This document shows positions 1-9,255 of a stretch of DNA of 64,000 bases, piece after piece (the first letter of the stretch is position 1; each line of letters opens with the position of its first letter). A program made the translations under genes and the position numbers. This DNA comes from Candidatus Aenigmatarchaeota archaeon (GTDB taxonomy: Archaea; Aenigmatarchaeota; Aenigmatarchaeia; CG10238-14), in contig JAOAJH010000001.1 of the NCBI GenBank assembly GCA_026414305.1, forward strand, positions 62,001-126,000, in the 5' to 3' direction. Under the pieces are notes generated by a model. It ran no database searches and was not told the DNA's origin. It saw only the letters and a program-made list of their open reading frames with translations.

Positions 1-404
1 CATTATCACCTTCAATAGAATTAAATGAATGGAATCACATAGTGTTTACTTCTGACGGAAATCAACACAAACTTTATTTAAACGGATTGTTGGTTAACAC
101 AACAACATACAGTTCGCCTATACCTATAGTTTCAAGTCCTTTGTCTGTTGGTGGCGATTACAACCAGAACAATCTTTTTGATGGAAATGTTGATGAATTA
201 AGAATTTATTCGATTGTGCTTAGCGATGAAGCTGTTTTTAATTCAAACATTTCGATTCCTTCTCAAACAATCAAATATCCGGAGATAAAAGATACAATGA
301 TTTCAATAAATAAAATAAAAAATTCCAAGAAAATCGATTTTGATTATTTCAAAAAGATACTTGGCAACAAGTATAATTTCAGAATAGAGGTGTATAAAAA
401 TTAA
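1..404 (+). CDS. LamG/concanavalin A-like domain protein, C-terminal fragment (truncated by window start)
   Basis: Frame stays open to the window start; reads ...LSPSIELNEWNHIVFTSDGNQHKLYLNGLLVN...FDGNVDELRIYSIVLSDEAV, a typical LamG pattern. Confidence 0.75.
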   Translation, partial: LSPSIELNEWNHIVFTSDGNQHKLYLNGLLVNTTTYSSPIPIVSSPLSVGGDYNQNNLFDGNVDELRIYSIVLSDEAVFNSNISIPSQTIKYPEIKDTMISINKIKNSKKIDFDYFKKILGNKYNFRIEVYKN

Positions 405-408
405 GGGT

Positions 409-789
409 ATGTCATTTTTAGCTGAGGTTTCATTGTCAGTTATACTTATTTCTGTTTTTCTTGTAATCTTATTCAATCAGAATTTTGAAAATTCAATGTC
501 AACATCAAAATCAAAAAACACAATTTTTTCAGCAATATCGTCAATAGAGAAAAAAAACCAACTTAGATATTTCATAGCAAATGATGATGTTGAAAAAATA
601 AATAAAACAATAAAAAATAGTGTGCCTAATTTAAAAAATTTTTATCCGGTTGTTTACAACAAAACGACAAACACAACTTATATACCGGATCTTTCTAATA
701 AGAAAAATGTGTATACAGTTGAATACATAATAGCGGGAGATTATGGAAACTATAATCCTAAAATTTTGAGGGTGTTTTTGTGGGATTGA
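409..789 (+). CDS. pilin-like / secreted membrane-anchored small protein
   Basis: Single N-terminal hydrophobic helix, 126 aa, in a run of similar genes. Confidence 0.5.
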   Translation: MSFLAEVSLSVILISVFLVILFNQNFENSMSTSKSKNTIFSAISSIEKKNQLRYFIANDDVEKINKTIKNSVPNLKNFYPVVYNKTTNTTYIPDLSNKKNVYTVEYIIAGDYGNYNPKILRVFLWD

Positions 790-1382
790 ACAAAGGTCAA
801 TTTTACATAATATCTGCTGCAATTATTATCCTAGTCTTGACATTGATTCAGATATCTCTCAGGGAATATGGAACAAAAAACTTTGATTTTGAAAAAAGCT
901 ACAACATAAACTATTTCAATGAAATAAAAAGAGAGATTTCAATATCTTATTTTCTGGAAAATGACAGATCAATAGAAAATTTTGTTGATTTTCTTGGTTT
1001 TGTGGAGAAAAACATAAATGAGAAAAGGTTTGATTTTGATTCTGTTTCAGTTATTTTGTTAAACACAAACAATAATCCAAGCAAACTAAATTTGACTGTT
1101 GTAAATTTTCTTGATGAGCCAACGGAGATAACATTTTTAATAAATTCAACCACATCTCAGGAAAAAACTTTGTATATAGACAAAAAACAAACAAATTCAA
1201 CACTTTTCGATGTGAGCAGAAATGAGGATTACAAAATAAGTTTTTCAACACGCAATGGGTTTTATGAAATAAAATTAGATCTTATCGAAAAAGATTTACA
1301 TGTTTTGTTTTCAGAAATTTTAATACAAGGAAAAAACATATATTATATTGATAAATTCGAAAAACACATATTTTTACAATGA
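780..1382 (+). CDS. archaeal pilin-like protein
   Basis: N-terminus MGLNKGQFYIISAAIIILVLTLIQ resembles archaeal type IV/class III signal peptides (KGQ.. followed by a hydrophobic stretch). Confidence 0.55.
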   Translation: MGLNKGQFYIISAAIIILVLTLIQISLREYGTKNFDFEKSYNINYFNEIKREISISYFLENDRSIENFVDFLGFVEKNINEKRFDFDSVSVILLNTNNNPSKLNLTVVNFLDEPTEITFLINSTTSQEKTLYIDKKQTNSTLFDVSRNEDYKISFSTRNGFYEIKLDLIEKDLHVLFSEILIQGKNIYYIDKFEKHIFLQ

Positions 1383-1852
1383 AGGGTTTAAACGAGTTTA
1401 TAGCATTATCAATCATAATACTTATATCCATGATTTTAATAACTCTTTCAATCCAATATATAAAACCGATAATACAAAGATCCACAGACAACTTTGCACT
1501 TAACGAAGGTTTGTCGAACCTAAATATTATAAAGAACGCAGTTGAACAGGTATCTTCTGAGAGCCCAGGTTCAACAAGATCTGTTAAACTAAGATCTTTG
1601 TATGGTTTTTATTCTGTTGATGGGATTTCTAACACAATAAACTTCACTTATATTAAGAGCAGTGATATTATATTTTATGGAAGCAGAAATGGAATAAACA
1701 TAACAACCGAGGGTAATTTAATTAGGCTTTATGCAAGCTTTGATAATATCGATATAGGAGACACTTTATATTTTACAAAGGGTGAAAATACACTAAAAAT
1801 ATCATACCATAGCTTTGATGACGGAATGGTGAAAATAAATATAACGACATAA
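1379..1852 (+). CDS. archaeal pilin-like protein
   Basis: MKGLNEFIALSIIILISMILITLSIQ N-terminus; overlaps upstream gene by 4 nt. Confidence 0.55.
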   Translation: MKGLNEFIALSIIILISMILITLSIQYIKPIIQRSTDNFALNEGLSNLNIIKNAVEQVSSESPGSTRSVKLRSLYGFYSVDGISNTINFTYIKSSDIIFYGSRNGINITTEGNLIRLYASFDNIDIGDTLYFTKGENTLKISYHSFDDGMVKINITT

Positions 1853-1897
1853 TTGAATAGAAATCATTAAATAATAAATTCTTATATATAGAATCTT

Positions 1898-2032
1898 ATG
1901 GTTGTTTGGAAAAATATCAAATGCCCGAGGTGCGGAAAACCAAACGAAAGAATTTCTCTGAAAAAAAGGAATGGTTCATGTATGTACTGCGGTTTTAAAT
2001 TGGCTTCAAACATCAAATTATTTCTAAGCTAA
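1898..2032 (+). CDS. small zinc-ribbon protein (44 aa)
   Basis: Reads MVVWKNIKCPRCGKPNERISLKKRNGSCMYCGFKLASNIKLFLS; two CxxC knuckles; below the ORF-track cutoff. Confidence 0.6.
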   Translation: MVVWKNIKCPRCGKPNERISLKKRNGSCMYCGFKLASNIKLFLS

Positions 2033-2094
2033 ATGTGTTATGAAACATCAAAATTCTTAAATAATAAATAAACAATTAGTTTTTCTTGGTAAAA

Positions 2095-2154
2095 ATGATT
2101 TGGTACGACATGGACGATGATGAATGGGAATGGGACATGGAAGATGATTTCTAG
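2095..2154 (+). CDS. putative 19-aa acidic/aromatic micropeptide MIWYDMDDDEWEWDMEDDF
   Basis: Open frame downstream of a TATA-like AT tract (about 2058-2071) at leaderless-mRNA spacing; see findings. Confidence 0.3.
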   Translation: MIWYDMDDDEWEWDMEDDF

Positions 2155-2334
2155 CCAAACATGCTAGAAAACAAATCAGAAACTTGATTTTCTTGTTTTA
2201 CCCCATTTCTGCACTCAATACATATAAATTCCTTACCTTTTTTGACTAGGCATTTATGACATCCTATTTTGCTACATTTGTCACATTCTCTCATTTCCGT
2301 TGTTATGCTATTGCAGTTTGGACAATTTAGACTC
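2151..2334 (-). CDS. small zinc-finger protein
   Basis: MSLNCPNCNSITTEMRECDKCSKIGCHKCLVKKGKEFICIECRNG..., multiple CxxC; internal Met chosen over the longer ORF start. Confidence 0.6.
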
Positions 2335-2376
2335 ATAAATAAATTATTAACAAAAACAATATTAATAAAAGTGGGC

Positions 2377-3783
2377 ATGCCAGAAGAAGATATAGGTTAT
2401 TCAAAAATTGTGAAGGATAATGTAGAGAACACTGTAAAAGAAGGATCTTTTAATGCTGTTAAAATAGGCGTTGGCGAATCTTATATAAACGCGTTTGCAA
2501 TAAAAGTACTTAATTTTACAAACACTCAAATAGGACTTTTGACATCTGTTCCAATATTTTTTGGATACTTGTCAAACATATTTACTTCAAACGCGATTGC
2601 AAAGTTAAACAGCAGAAAAAAGCTAATTGTTATAGGGGCTTTGATAAACGCGCTTTGCTTCATACCAATATTTCTTAGCTTCTTTGTAAAAGGGTACGAA
2701 TTTCCATTTCTTTTGGCTTCTGTTACATTGTATTTTGTTTCAGATTTGTTTGTATTGCCTGCATGGATTAGCTTAATGGGCGACATAATACCAGACAGGT
2801 TGAAATCAATATATTTTGGAGAGAGAAACAAAAAAACAAGCATAATAAGTTTTTGCTGCATGCTTTTGAGCGGTATAATATTGCAGCAAGTTTCAGGAAT
2901 AAGTCAAATTTATGCCTTTGGCATAATATTCTTTATTGCGTTTTTAGCAAAATTAGGATCATTTTATATGCATACAAAAGTTTACGAACCAAACTATGTT
3001 TCTGACGAACTTGAAAAGTTTAGCATAACCGACTTTATAAAAAAATTGAGATATACGCGTTTTGGTATATTTGTGATTTACATGTGCGTTTTTACATTTT
3101 CTTTTAGAATAGCTGCACCATTCTTTTCTGTATATATGTTTAGGGATCTTGGTTTTTCTTATTGGGAGTTCGCACTCATAATGACAGGCAATGCCATTGC
3201 CACAATAATAAGTATGCCATGGTGGGGCAAGTATATTGAAGAATATGGAAACAAAAAAATAATGTCTTTGACAGGAATGCTAATACCTTTTATTCCATTT
3301 TTATGGATGATTTCAAAAAACATCCCATACCTTTTTGTTGTTGAAATATTTTCTGGCTTTGTTTGGGCTGGGTTCAACTTGTCCACTTTCAATTATGTGT
3401 TTTATTCAACATCATCAGAAAAAAGAGCAAGAGCATATTCATACTACAACATATTAATTGGATTTTCAATAATAACAGGAACTTTGTTTGGGACATGGCT
3501 TTTGAGGTTTGGAGGAATTTTTGAAAGCTCTATTTTTATTGTTTTCATAGTATCATCAATAGCAAGACTTGTCACTAGCATGTACTTTTTGCCAAAAATA
3601 TCAGAGCCGGCTAAAAAGGAGATATCTGGCATAAAGCTTTTCTGGCAAGTTTCATTTGTCGAGGCGAGAAGATCTTTGCATAACATAAACATTTTCAAAA
3701 GAAGACAAAAAGGCAAATCATTTTTTGAAAAAATTTTAGATGAAATGAATGAAATAGAAAGAAGTGCAGGAGGCAGGATTTGA
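2377..3783 (+). CDS. MFS transporter
   Basis: About 12 hydrophobic segments, MFS-like; start placed at ATG 2377 (GTG 2371 possible) to avoid the antisense gene; C-terminus runs into an antisense tRNA. Confidence 0.75.
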   Translation: MPEEDIGYSKIVKDNVENTVKEGSFNAVKIGVGESYINAFAIKVLNFTNTQIGLLTSVPIFFGYLSNIFTSNAIAKLNSRKKLIVIGALINALCFIPIFLSFFVKGYEFPFLLASVTLYFVSDLFVLPAWISLMGDIIPDRLKSIYFGERNKKTSIISFCCMLLSGIILQQVSGISQIYAFGIIFFIAFLAKLGSFYMHTKVYEPNYVSDELEKFSITDFIKKLRYTRFGIFVIYMCVFTFSFRIAAPFFSVYMFRDLGFSYWEFALIMTGNAIATIISMPWWGKYIEEYGNKKIMSLTGMLIPFIPFLWMISKNIPYLFVVEIFSGFVWAGFNLSTFNYVFYSTSSEKRARAYSYYNILIGFSIITGTLFGTWLLRFGGIFESSIFIVFIVSSIARLVTSMYFLPKISEPAKKEISGIKLFWQVSFVEARRSLHNINIFKRRQKGKSFFEKILDEMNEIERSAGGRI

Positions 3784-3850
3784 ACCTGCGAATCCACTAA
3801 GGAACCAGCTCCTAAGGCTGGCGCCATTGACCAGGCTAGGCGACTCCTGC
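3765..3850 (-). tRNA. tRNA-Leu(UAG)
   Basis: Full cloverleaf GCAGGAG...CCAGC CTTAGGA GCTGG...GCAGGTTCAAATCCTGC...CTCCTGC A with class II variable arm. Confidence 0.95.
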
Positions 3851-3878
3851 GTTAAAAAAGTAATTATCAAAAATGAAT

Positions 3879-4772
3879 TTATAGTTTGATTTTTTTCTTT
3901 TTAAACTCCTTGATTATTTCGCTTAAAAGCTCTGATATTATCTCATCTCTTTTTGACATGTCTATTATCCTTATCCAAACCTCTGCTGTTACTTTTCCTG
4001 TTGTCATTGATTTGAAGACAACTTTTGGTGCAAATGCATTCACATTAACACCAGATTCTAGCATTTTTGAAAACTTTTCATACAAATAGTCTATTTTAGG
4101 TATCTTTCCCCTATCAAGAATATTATCAAGAATATTACTTTTTGTTATGTTTGGAAGCACAAGTGGGTGCTTTCTACATATGTCAGTTATTATTTTTTCC
4201 ACTTTTTGTATGTCGTTTTCAGGTGAAAATTCAATCATAAAAGAAGATCTTATAAAACCACCTTTTGTATAATTGAAAATATTTCCAGTTATCAAATTAG
4301 CGTTGGGCGCATAAAAAATAGATCCATCCAACCTTCTAATAACAACTCTAAAAAGCGTCATATCTTTAACCCTTCCAACGCCAGCCTGAGGAAAACCAGC
4401 AACTTCAACCCAATCGCCTATTCTTATAGGTCTCTCTATCATCAGAATTATGCCTGCTATTATGTTTTGAAAAGTCTGCTGCGTTGAAAGACCTATCAAT
4501 ATAGTAAGTATACCAGCTGCTGTAAGAAGTGATGATAAATTCAAACCCAAAATATTATTGAAAATTAGATATATGCCGACAAAATAAACAACATAATTGA
4601 AAAACCTTGAAATTACTTTGGAAAAGTTTCTGTTTATTCTTTGATCAAAAAACCTTCTTGTCAAAAAATAAATCAAGTTTCCAAAAACAATTGTTATCAT
4701 TAGTGCTAGTATAGAAATAATGATGCTTTCTATTGTTATTTTCCCTATGTATGAATTTATCTCAATCATCAA
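3879..4772 (-). CDS. MscS family mechanosensitive ion channel
   Basis: TM region followed by GLSTQQTFQNIIAGIILMIERPIRIGDWVEV, an MscS signature. Confidence 0.88.
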   Translation of the reverse strand: MMIEINSYIGKITIESIIISILALMITIVFGNLIYFLTRRFFDQRINRNFSKVISRFFNYVVYFVGIYLIFNNILGLNLSSLLTAAGILTILIGLSTQQTFQNIIAGIILMIERPIRIGDWVEVAGFPQAGVGRVKDMTLFRVVIRRLDGSIFYAPNANLITGNIFNYTKGGFIRSSFMIEFSPENDIQKVEKIITDICRKHPLVLPNITKSNILDNILDRGKIPKIDYLYEKFSKMLESGVNVNAFAPKVVFKSMTTGKVTAEVWIRIIDMSKRDEIISELLSEIIKEFKKKKIKL

Positions 4773-4814
4773 AATTAATTGTGTTTTATTTATTATTAAA
4801 ATTAAATATAATAT

Positions 4815-5225
4815 ATGCTTGTCGAGCTTGAAATGATTTTAAAACTGCTTCTTTCTGTTTTGCTAGGTGGCATCGTGGGTTTTGAAAGGGAAAAAATACA
4901 CAGGCCCGCAGGATTTAGAACGCACATGATTGTAAGCCTTTCTGCATGTTTGATAACAATCGTTAGCATGAACGCATCGCCTGCCTCAGATCCTTTAAGG
5001 TTGGCTGCAAACATAATAACAGGCATAGGTTTTATTGGCGCTGGAACAATAATAGCTTCTGCAGGAAAAATAATAGGTCTCACTACAGCTACAACAATTT
5101 TTGCAGTTGCAGGAATAGGAATAGCAGTTGGCGCGGGCTTTTACATTATAAGTATATTTACAACACTTTTATTGTTTTTAATTTTGGAAATAAAGAAATT
5201 TGAAAGAAATATACAACGTTTTTGA
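4815..5225 (+). CDS. MgtC/SapB family membrane protein
   Basis: LLGGIVGFEREKIHRPAGFRTHMIVSLSACLITI...GIGFIGAGTII. Confidence 0.9.
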   Translation: MLVELEMILKLLLSVLLGGIVGFEREKIHRPAGFRTHMIVSLSACLITIVSMNASPASDPLRLAANIITGIGFIGAGTIIASAGKIIGLTTATTIFAVAGIGIAVGAGFYIISIFTTLLLFLILEIKKFERNIQRF

Positions 5226-5357
5226 TTTTATTTAACCTTTTTTTATTAAATAAGCATTTTTATAACCTTAAAGTTAAAAATAAGCAATATTATATTAGAA
5301 AAATTATTTATAAATACTTTTAATTCACCTATAAGTTTAGAGGTTCAAGCAAGATGA

Positions 5358-5924
5358 ATGAAGAAAATGGTGTTTTTTATGAAAAAACAAATAAAGGTAT
5401 TGCTCCTAGCCGAATTTCTAATAGCAATAGGACTAGGCATGCTTGGGCCTTTTTATGCAATATATATTGAAAATTTGACAAAAGATAGCAATCTCATAGG
5501 ATACTCTTATGCTGCGTTTTGGTTTACAGTCGGTATATTCAGTCCTGTTATAGGCAAATTGGCAGATAGAAAAGACAAGAGAGTTTTTTTGCTGATAGGC
5601 GGTTTTTTGGCATTTTTTGTTTCAATACTTTATGGGTTGATAAACAACCTCTATCAGCTTATATTTGTTGAAGTAATAAATGGGGTTGCTACAGCTTGCT
5701 TTAATCCAGCTTATAGAGCATTAACAGCGGACATAACAACAAAAAACAAGAGAGGATTTGAATATGGTTTGCTTGACAGCGTTTCTTACATGACATATGG
5801 CTTGGCTGCCATTTTAGCAACAGTTATCTTTAACCTTTTTGGGTTTGTGTTTCTTTTTGTCTCTTCAGGTTTGTTTCAGCTTGCCTCAAGTATTGTTATA
5901 TCTAGAAAAATAAAATTTAGATAA
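5358..5924 (+). CDS. half-length MFS-type transporter (188 aa)
   Basis: Six hydrophobic segments and motif A-like GKLADRKDKR; only the N-terminal half of an MFS fold. Confidence 0.65.
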   Translation: MKKMVFFMKKQIKVLLLAEFLIAIGLGMLGPFYAIYIENLTKDSNLIGYSYAAFWFTVGIFSPVIGKLADRKDKRVFLLIGGFLAFFVSILYGLINNLYQLIFVEVINGVATACFNPAYRALTADITTKNKRGFEYGLLDSVSYMTYGLAAILATVIFNLFGFVFLFVSSGLFQLASSIVISRKIKFR

Positions 5925-5943
5925 AAATTAAAAAACAAAAAAA

Positions 5944-6246
5944 TCAACCGAACAAACTTGCCAATCCACTTGCTGCTTCCTCTGCGCCTTTTGATTTGTC
6001 TTCCTCTTCAACTTTCTTTGTTTCAACTGCTTGTGCTGGTGCGCTAGCTGGTGCTGCAACTGCAACTGGCATTGCAGCCTGCTTTATTACTTCTTCAATG
6101 TTTACTCCTTCCAAAGCAGATACAAGAGCTTTTATTTTTGCATCATCTGCTTTTATACCTGCGCCTTGTATGACATTCTTGACATTTTGCTCGTTTATTT
6201 CCTTCCCTGCTGAGTGAAGCAGCAAAGCTGTGTATATGTATTCCAT
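5944..6246 (-). CDS. rpl12: 50S ribosomal protein P1/L12
   Basis: [17 protein letters not shown]..., Ala-rich hinge, C-terminal GLASLFG. Confidence 0.95.
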   Translation of the reverse strand: MEYIYTALLLHSAGKEINEQNVKNVIQGAGIKADDAKIKALVSALEGVNIEEVIKQAAMPVAVAAPASAPAQAVETKKVEEEDKSKGAEEAASGLASLFG

Positions 6247-6260
6247 TGCTTACACCTCCA

Positions 6261-7097
6261 TTAAACATTAACCTTTGAACTCAATTTTTTAGCGGTTCTC
6301 TCTCCTTTTTCCAGGAGATCTTTTATCACACCGCTGTCTAATATTTCAGCTTCAACACCTAATGTTTTTGCATTTATAAATGCTTTTTGTATCAGCAATT
6401 TCACAGAATCTTTTGTCGGATATGCTATTCCAACAGAGAGATTCAATGCGTTTTGATATGCTAGTTGAAGTTTTTCAAAATAATCCTTTTCGTTTACAGC
6501 CAACACAGAACTGTCAAACAATATGCCATTTTCCCATGCAGCCAACACATTAACTCCCATTTCCATTGGTTGTATTTCGAGCTTCTTCAGCAATGATGCC
6601 ATTTCAGCTGTTATAACAGCTCCCTTTTTGACCACAACAGTATCTTTTGAAACATGTATTTTACCTTCCTTTACCATTGCAGGTATCTTGGCTCTTTGAA
6701 GTTCTCCTATAGCAGGGCCAGCTGGCAATTTTGTAGGACCTTCCTTTATGATTATATCGTAAGGAGCAATGTCACCTTCTTTTGCAAAAGTAGGAGTCTT
6801 GCTTTTGTCAAATAATTTGTAAAGTTTGAATGGATTTACGTTTGAAAAGACAAGACCTGGTTTTTTTGGATCATAATCATACAATTTCATCAAATTTTCA
6901 AGCTTTGTTTCAGAAAAAGCCTTTTGAATTATTTTTTTCTTGTACATTTTAATTACAAGCTGGCTTCTTAGATCTTTTCTTATGCTTTGCAATTGCTTTG
7001 AAGGTATTTTGTACATGTCTATTATGCCGATTACTGGATGCTTTTTGCAGCTTTCAATTATTTCTTTCATTGCTTGTATTTTTTCTTGCTTTACCAT
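6261..7097 (-). CDS. rplP0: 50S ribosomal protein L10 (P0)
   Basis: Archaeal P0-like sequence between L1 and P1 genes. Confidence 0.93.
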   Translation of the reverse strand: MVKQEKIQAMKEIIESCKKHPVIGIIDMYKIPSKQLQSIRKDLRSQLVIKMYKKKIIQKAFSETKLENLMKLYDYDPKKPGLVFSNVNPFKLYKLFDKSKTPTFAKEGDIAPYDIIIKEGPTKLPAGPAIGELQRAKIPAMVKEGKIHVSKDTVVVKKGAVITAEMASLLKKLEIQPMEMGVNVLAAWENGILFDSSVLAVNEKDYFEKLQLAYQNALNLSVGIAYPTKDSVKLLIQKAFINAKTLGVEAEILDSGVIKDLLEKGERTAKKLSSKVNV

Positions 7098-7100
7098 CGC

Positions 7101-7712
7101 TTACACCTCAAACTTTACAGGCTTGCTCATTGTAAATTTGACGCTAACATTTTTTATGTTGCTTTTGCCTCTTGGTAGCTTGTGTATTACATGATCAATC
7201 ACAGCATTTATGTTTTCTTCAATATCATTATCATTCATGCTTTCAACACCAACTATTGTCTGTATACATGGAGATTTTTTGATTGCTATTTTGACGCCGC
7301 CTTCAAAAGACTTTATTGCATTGCTTACATCACCTATGAGAGGCTTTGGCATCAAACCTCTTGGAGCAAGATATTTACCCAAATATTTACCAACAACAGG
7401 CATTAGCTTTGGTTCTGCCAAGAAAATGTCAGTTTCTTTGATAAGCCTTTTCAACTCTTTTTTGTTTTTTTCCAAAGCTTCTATGTCGCTCTGCTTTAGC
7501 ACCTTGTAATCTGTCTTGATGTTTTCAGAATGAAATATTGTTATTCTTGTTGGCTTGCCCAACCCTTTAGGAAGCTTGAATATTTCATCTATCTTGTTGT
7601 CAGCTTTGTTTATGTCCATCTCTTTAAGATTTATCACTAAATCTATTGTTTGGTTGAACTTTCTTTTTTTAGAACTATTTCTCAGTTCTTTTATAGCGTC
7701 TTTTAATTTCAT
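7101..7712 (-). CDS. rpl1: 50S ribosomal protein L1
   Basis: LGKYLAPRGLMPKP and gene order L1-P0-P1. Confidence 0.95.
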   Translation of the reverse strand: MKLKDAIKELRNSSKKRKFNQTIDLVINLKEMDINKADNKIDEIFKLPKGLGKPTRITIFHSENIKTDYKVLKQSDIEALEKNKKELKRLIKETDIFLAEPKLMPVVGKYLGKYLAPRGLMPKPLIGDVSNAIKSFEGGVKIAIKKSPCIQTIVGVESMNDNDIEENINAVIDHVIHKLPRGKSNIKNVSVKFTMSKPVKFEV

Positions 7713-7875
7713 CTAAATCCCTCCTGCTCTAGGCAGTGCCAGCGGGCTTTTAACAAATTACGATTTAATGCTTAAAAATCTATTGGTTTTATAATAGAGG
7801 CATGAAAAGTTTTATAAATATAAAACAACCTACATCATAAATAAGATGATTGGATCCGTTTGGAGGTGAAATGAA

Positions 7876-8217
7876 TTGGCAAAAAAAGATTTGGAAAGTA
7901 AAGTTTTTCAGGCTTTGGAATTAGCTAGAAATACAGGCAAAGTCAAAAAGGGCACAAATGAAGTCACAAAAGTGGTTGAAAAATCCCAAGCAAAGCTGGT
8001 TGTAATAGCAGAGGATGTTAGCCCAAAAGAAATTACAATGCACTTACCAATAATATGCAATGAAAAAAAATGCCCATATGTTCATGTTTCATCTAAGGAA
8101 GAACTAGGCAGAGCTGTTGGTATAAATGTACCTACAGCAGCAGCATGCATTGTTGAAGCCGGAGAAGCAAGAGAAGTTTTAAATGAAATTTTACAACAAT
8201 TAAAGAGTGGTGGATAA
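7876..8217 (+). CDS. rpl7ae: 50S ribosomal protein L7Ae
   Basis: [28 protein letters not shown]...[16 protein letters not shown]. Confidence 0.97.
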   Translation: MAKKDLESKVFQALELARNTGKVKKGTNEVTKVVEKSQAKLVVIAEDVSPKEITMHLPIICNEKKCPYVHVSSKEELGRAVGINVPTAAACIVEAGEAREVLNEILQQLKSGG

Positions 8218-8428
8218 ATTGGCTGAAGAGGCTGTGCCTGCAGAAGTTTTGGAATTGCTTGGAAGAACAGGTGTAAGAGGGGTAATGACAGTTAGATGTA
8301 GAGTTCTTGAGGGAAAGGACAAAGGCAAGATTTTGACAAGAAATGTTTTCGGCCCAGTAAAGGTAAAGGACATATTAATGCTAAGAGAAACTGAAATGGA
8401 AGCTGCAGGAAGAATGGAAGGTAGATAG
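8207..8428 (+). CDS. rps28e: 30S ribosomal protein S28e
   Basis: [47 protein letters not shown]. Confidence 0.97.
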   Translation: MVDKLAEEAVPAEVLELLGRTGVRGVMTVRCRVLEGKDKGKILTRNVFGPVKVKDILMLRETEMEAAGRMEGR

Positions 8429-8430
8429 AA

Positions 8431-8592
8431 TTGAAATGCTCTTTTTGTGGTGAAAAAATAAAACCAGGAACAGGAAAAATGTATGTGCTAAAGTCAAATG
8501 TAGTTAAATATTTCTGCAGCAAGAAGTGTGAAAAAAATTGGCACATGGGAAGAGATCCCAAAAAGTTGAAATGGTCCAGACAAAAAGATTAG
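8431..8592 (+). CDS. rpl24e: 50S ribosomal protein L24e (53 aa, TTG start)
   Basis: LKCSFCGEKIKPGTGKMYVLKSNVVKYFCSKKCEKNWHMGRDPKKLKWSRQKD; conserved order L7Ae-S28e-L24e; missed by ORF track. Confidence 0.95.
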   Translation: MKCSFCGEKIKPGTGKMYVLKSNVVKYFCSKKCEKNWHMGRDPKKLKWSRQKD

Positions 8593-8619
8593 TTTTATCA
8601 ATACATTATATTTTCTCAA

Positions 8620-8693
8620 GGGCCGGTAGATCAATTGGCTAGATCGCTGTCTCGGCATGGCAGAGGCTCTGGGTTCAAGTCCCAGCCGGTCCA
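8620..8693 (+). tRNA. tRNA-Ala(GGC)
   Basis: GGGCCGGTAGATCA...CTGTC TCGGCAT GGCAG...CTGGGTTCAAGTCCCAG CCGGTCC A. Confidence 0.95.
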
Positions 8694-8772
8694 TTTTTTT
8701 ATTATGAAAACAATAATAACGTCAAAACGAATAAAAGATTTAAATATTCATTCGTAATTTATGTGAGTTATT

Positions 8773-9249
8773 ATGAGCACAAAACAAGCAGAGCAAATGA
8801 GGGGAATAATAAGAATAGCAGGAGTAGACATGAAAGGAGACAAGAAAATTTATGTTTCCTTGCAGAGAATAAAAGGTGTAGGTCCTTCAATGGCGAATGT
8901 TGTTTGCAAAGTAGCAAAAATGGACAGAAACAGAAAAGCAGGGACGCTTACAGATGATGAGATAAAAAACATTGAAAAAATACTTTCTAATATAAAAGAA
9001 TATGTACCTACTTGGATGTTGAACAGAAGAAATGATCCTGAAACGGGTGAAAATTATCATTTGATAACATCAAACCTAAAATTCACACATGAAAGCGACA
9101 TAAAGAAGATGATTGAAAGAAGAACATACAAAGGTGTAAGGCATGCTTATGGCTTGCCTGTTAGAGGACAAAGAACAAGAAGCTCTTTCAGGAAAGGTAA
9201 AAGCGTCGGTGTTGTCAGAAAAAAACAGCAACCCGGTAAGAAAAAGTGA
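8773..9249 (+). CDS. rps13: 30S ribosomal protein S13
   Basis: IIRIAGVDMKGDKKIYVSLQRIKGVGPSMA...GLPVRGQRTRSSFRKGK. Confidence 0.97.
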   Translation: MSTKQAEQMRGIIRIAGVDMKGDKKIYVSLQRIKGVGPSMANVVCKVAKMDRNRKAGTLTDDEIKNIEKILSNIKEYVPTWMLNRRNDPETGENYHLITSNLKFTHESDIKKMIERRTYKGVRHAYGLPVRGQRTRSSFRKGKSVGVVRKKQQPGKKK

Positions 9250-9255
9250 TAGCTT

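Noticed and set aside
3444-3827. 127-aa minus-strand ORF MAPALGAGSLVDSQ...
   Set aside because: Antisense to the MFS gene and through tRNA-Leu; the typical tRNA-plus-antisense artefact.
7182-7509. Overlapping + strand ORFs over the L1 gene
   Set aside because: Antisense shadow ORFs of rpl1.
8620-8693. Possible intron in tRNA-Ala, and in tRNA-Ser, tRNA-Val, tRNA-Leu(UAG) and tRNA-Gly(UCC)
   Set aside because: Each folds to a normal cloverleaf without removing any sequence.
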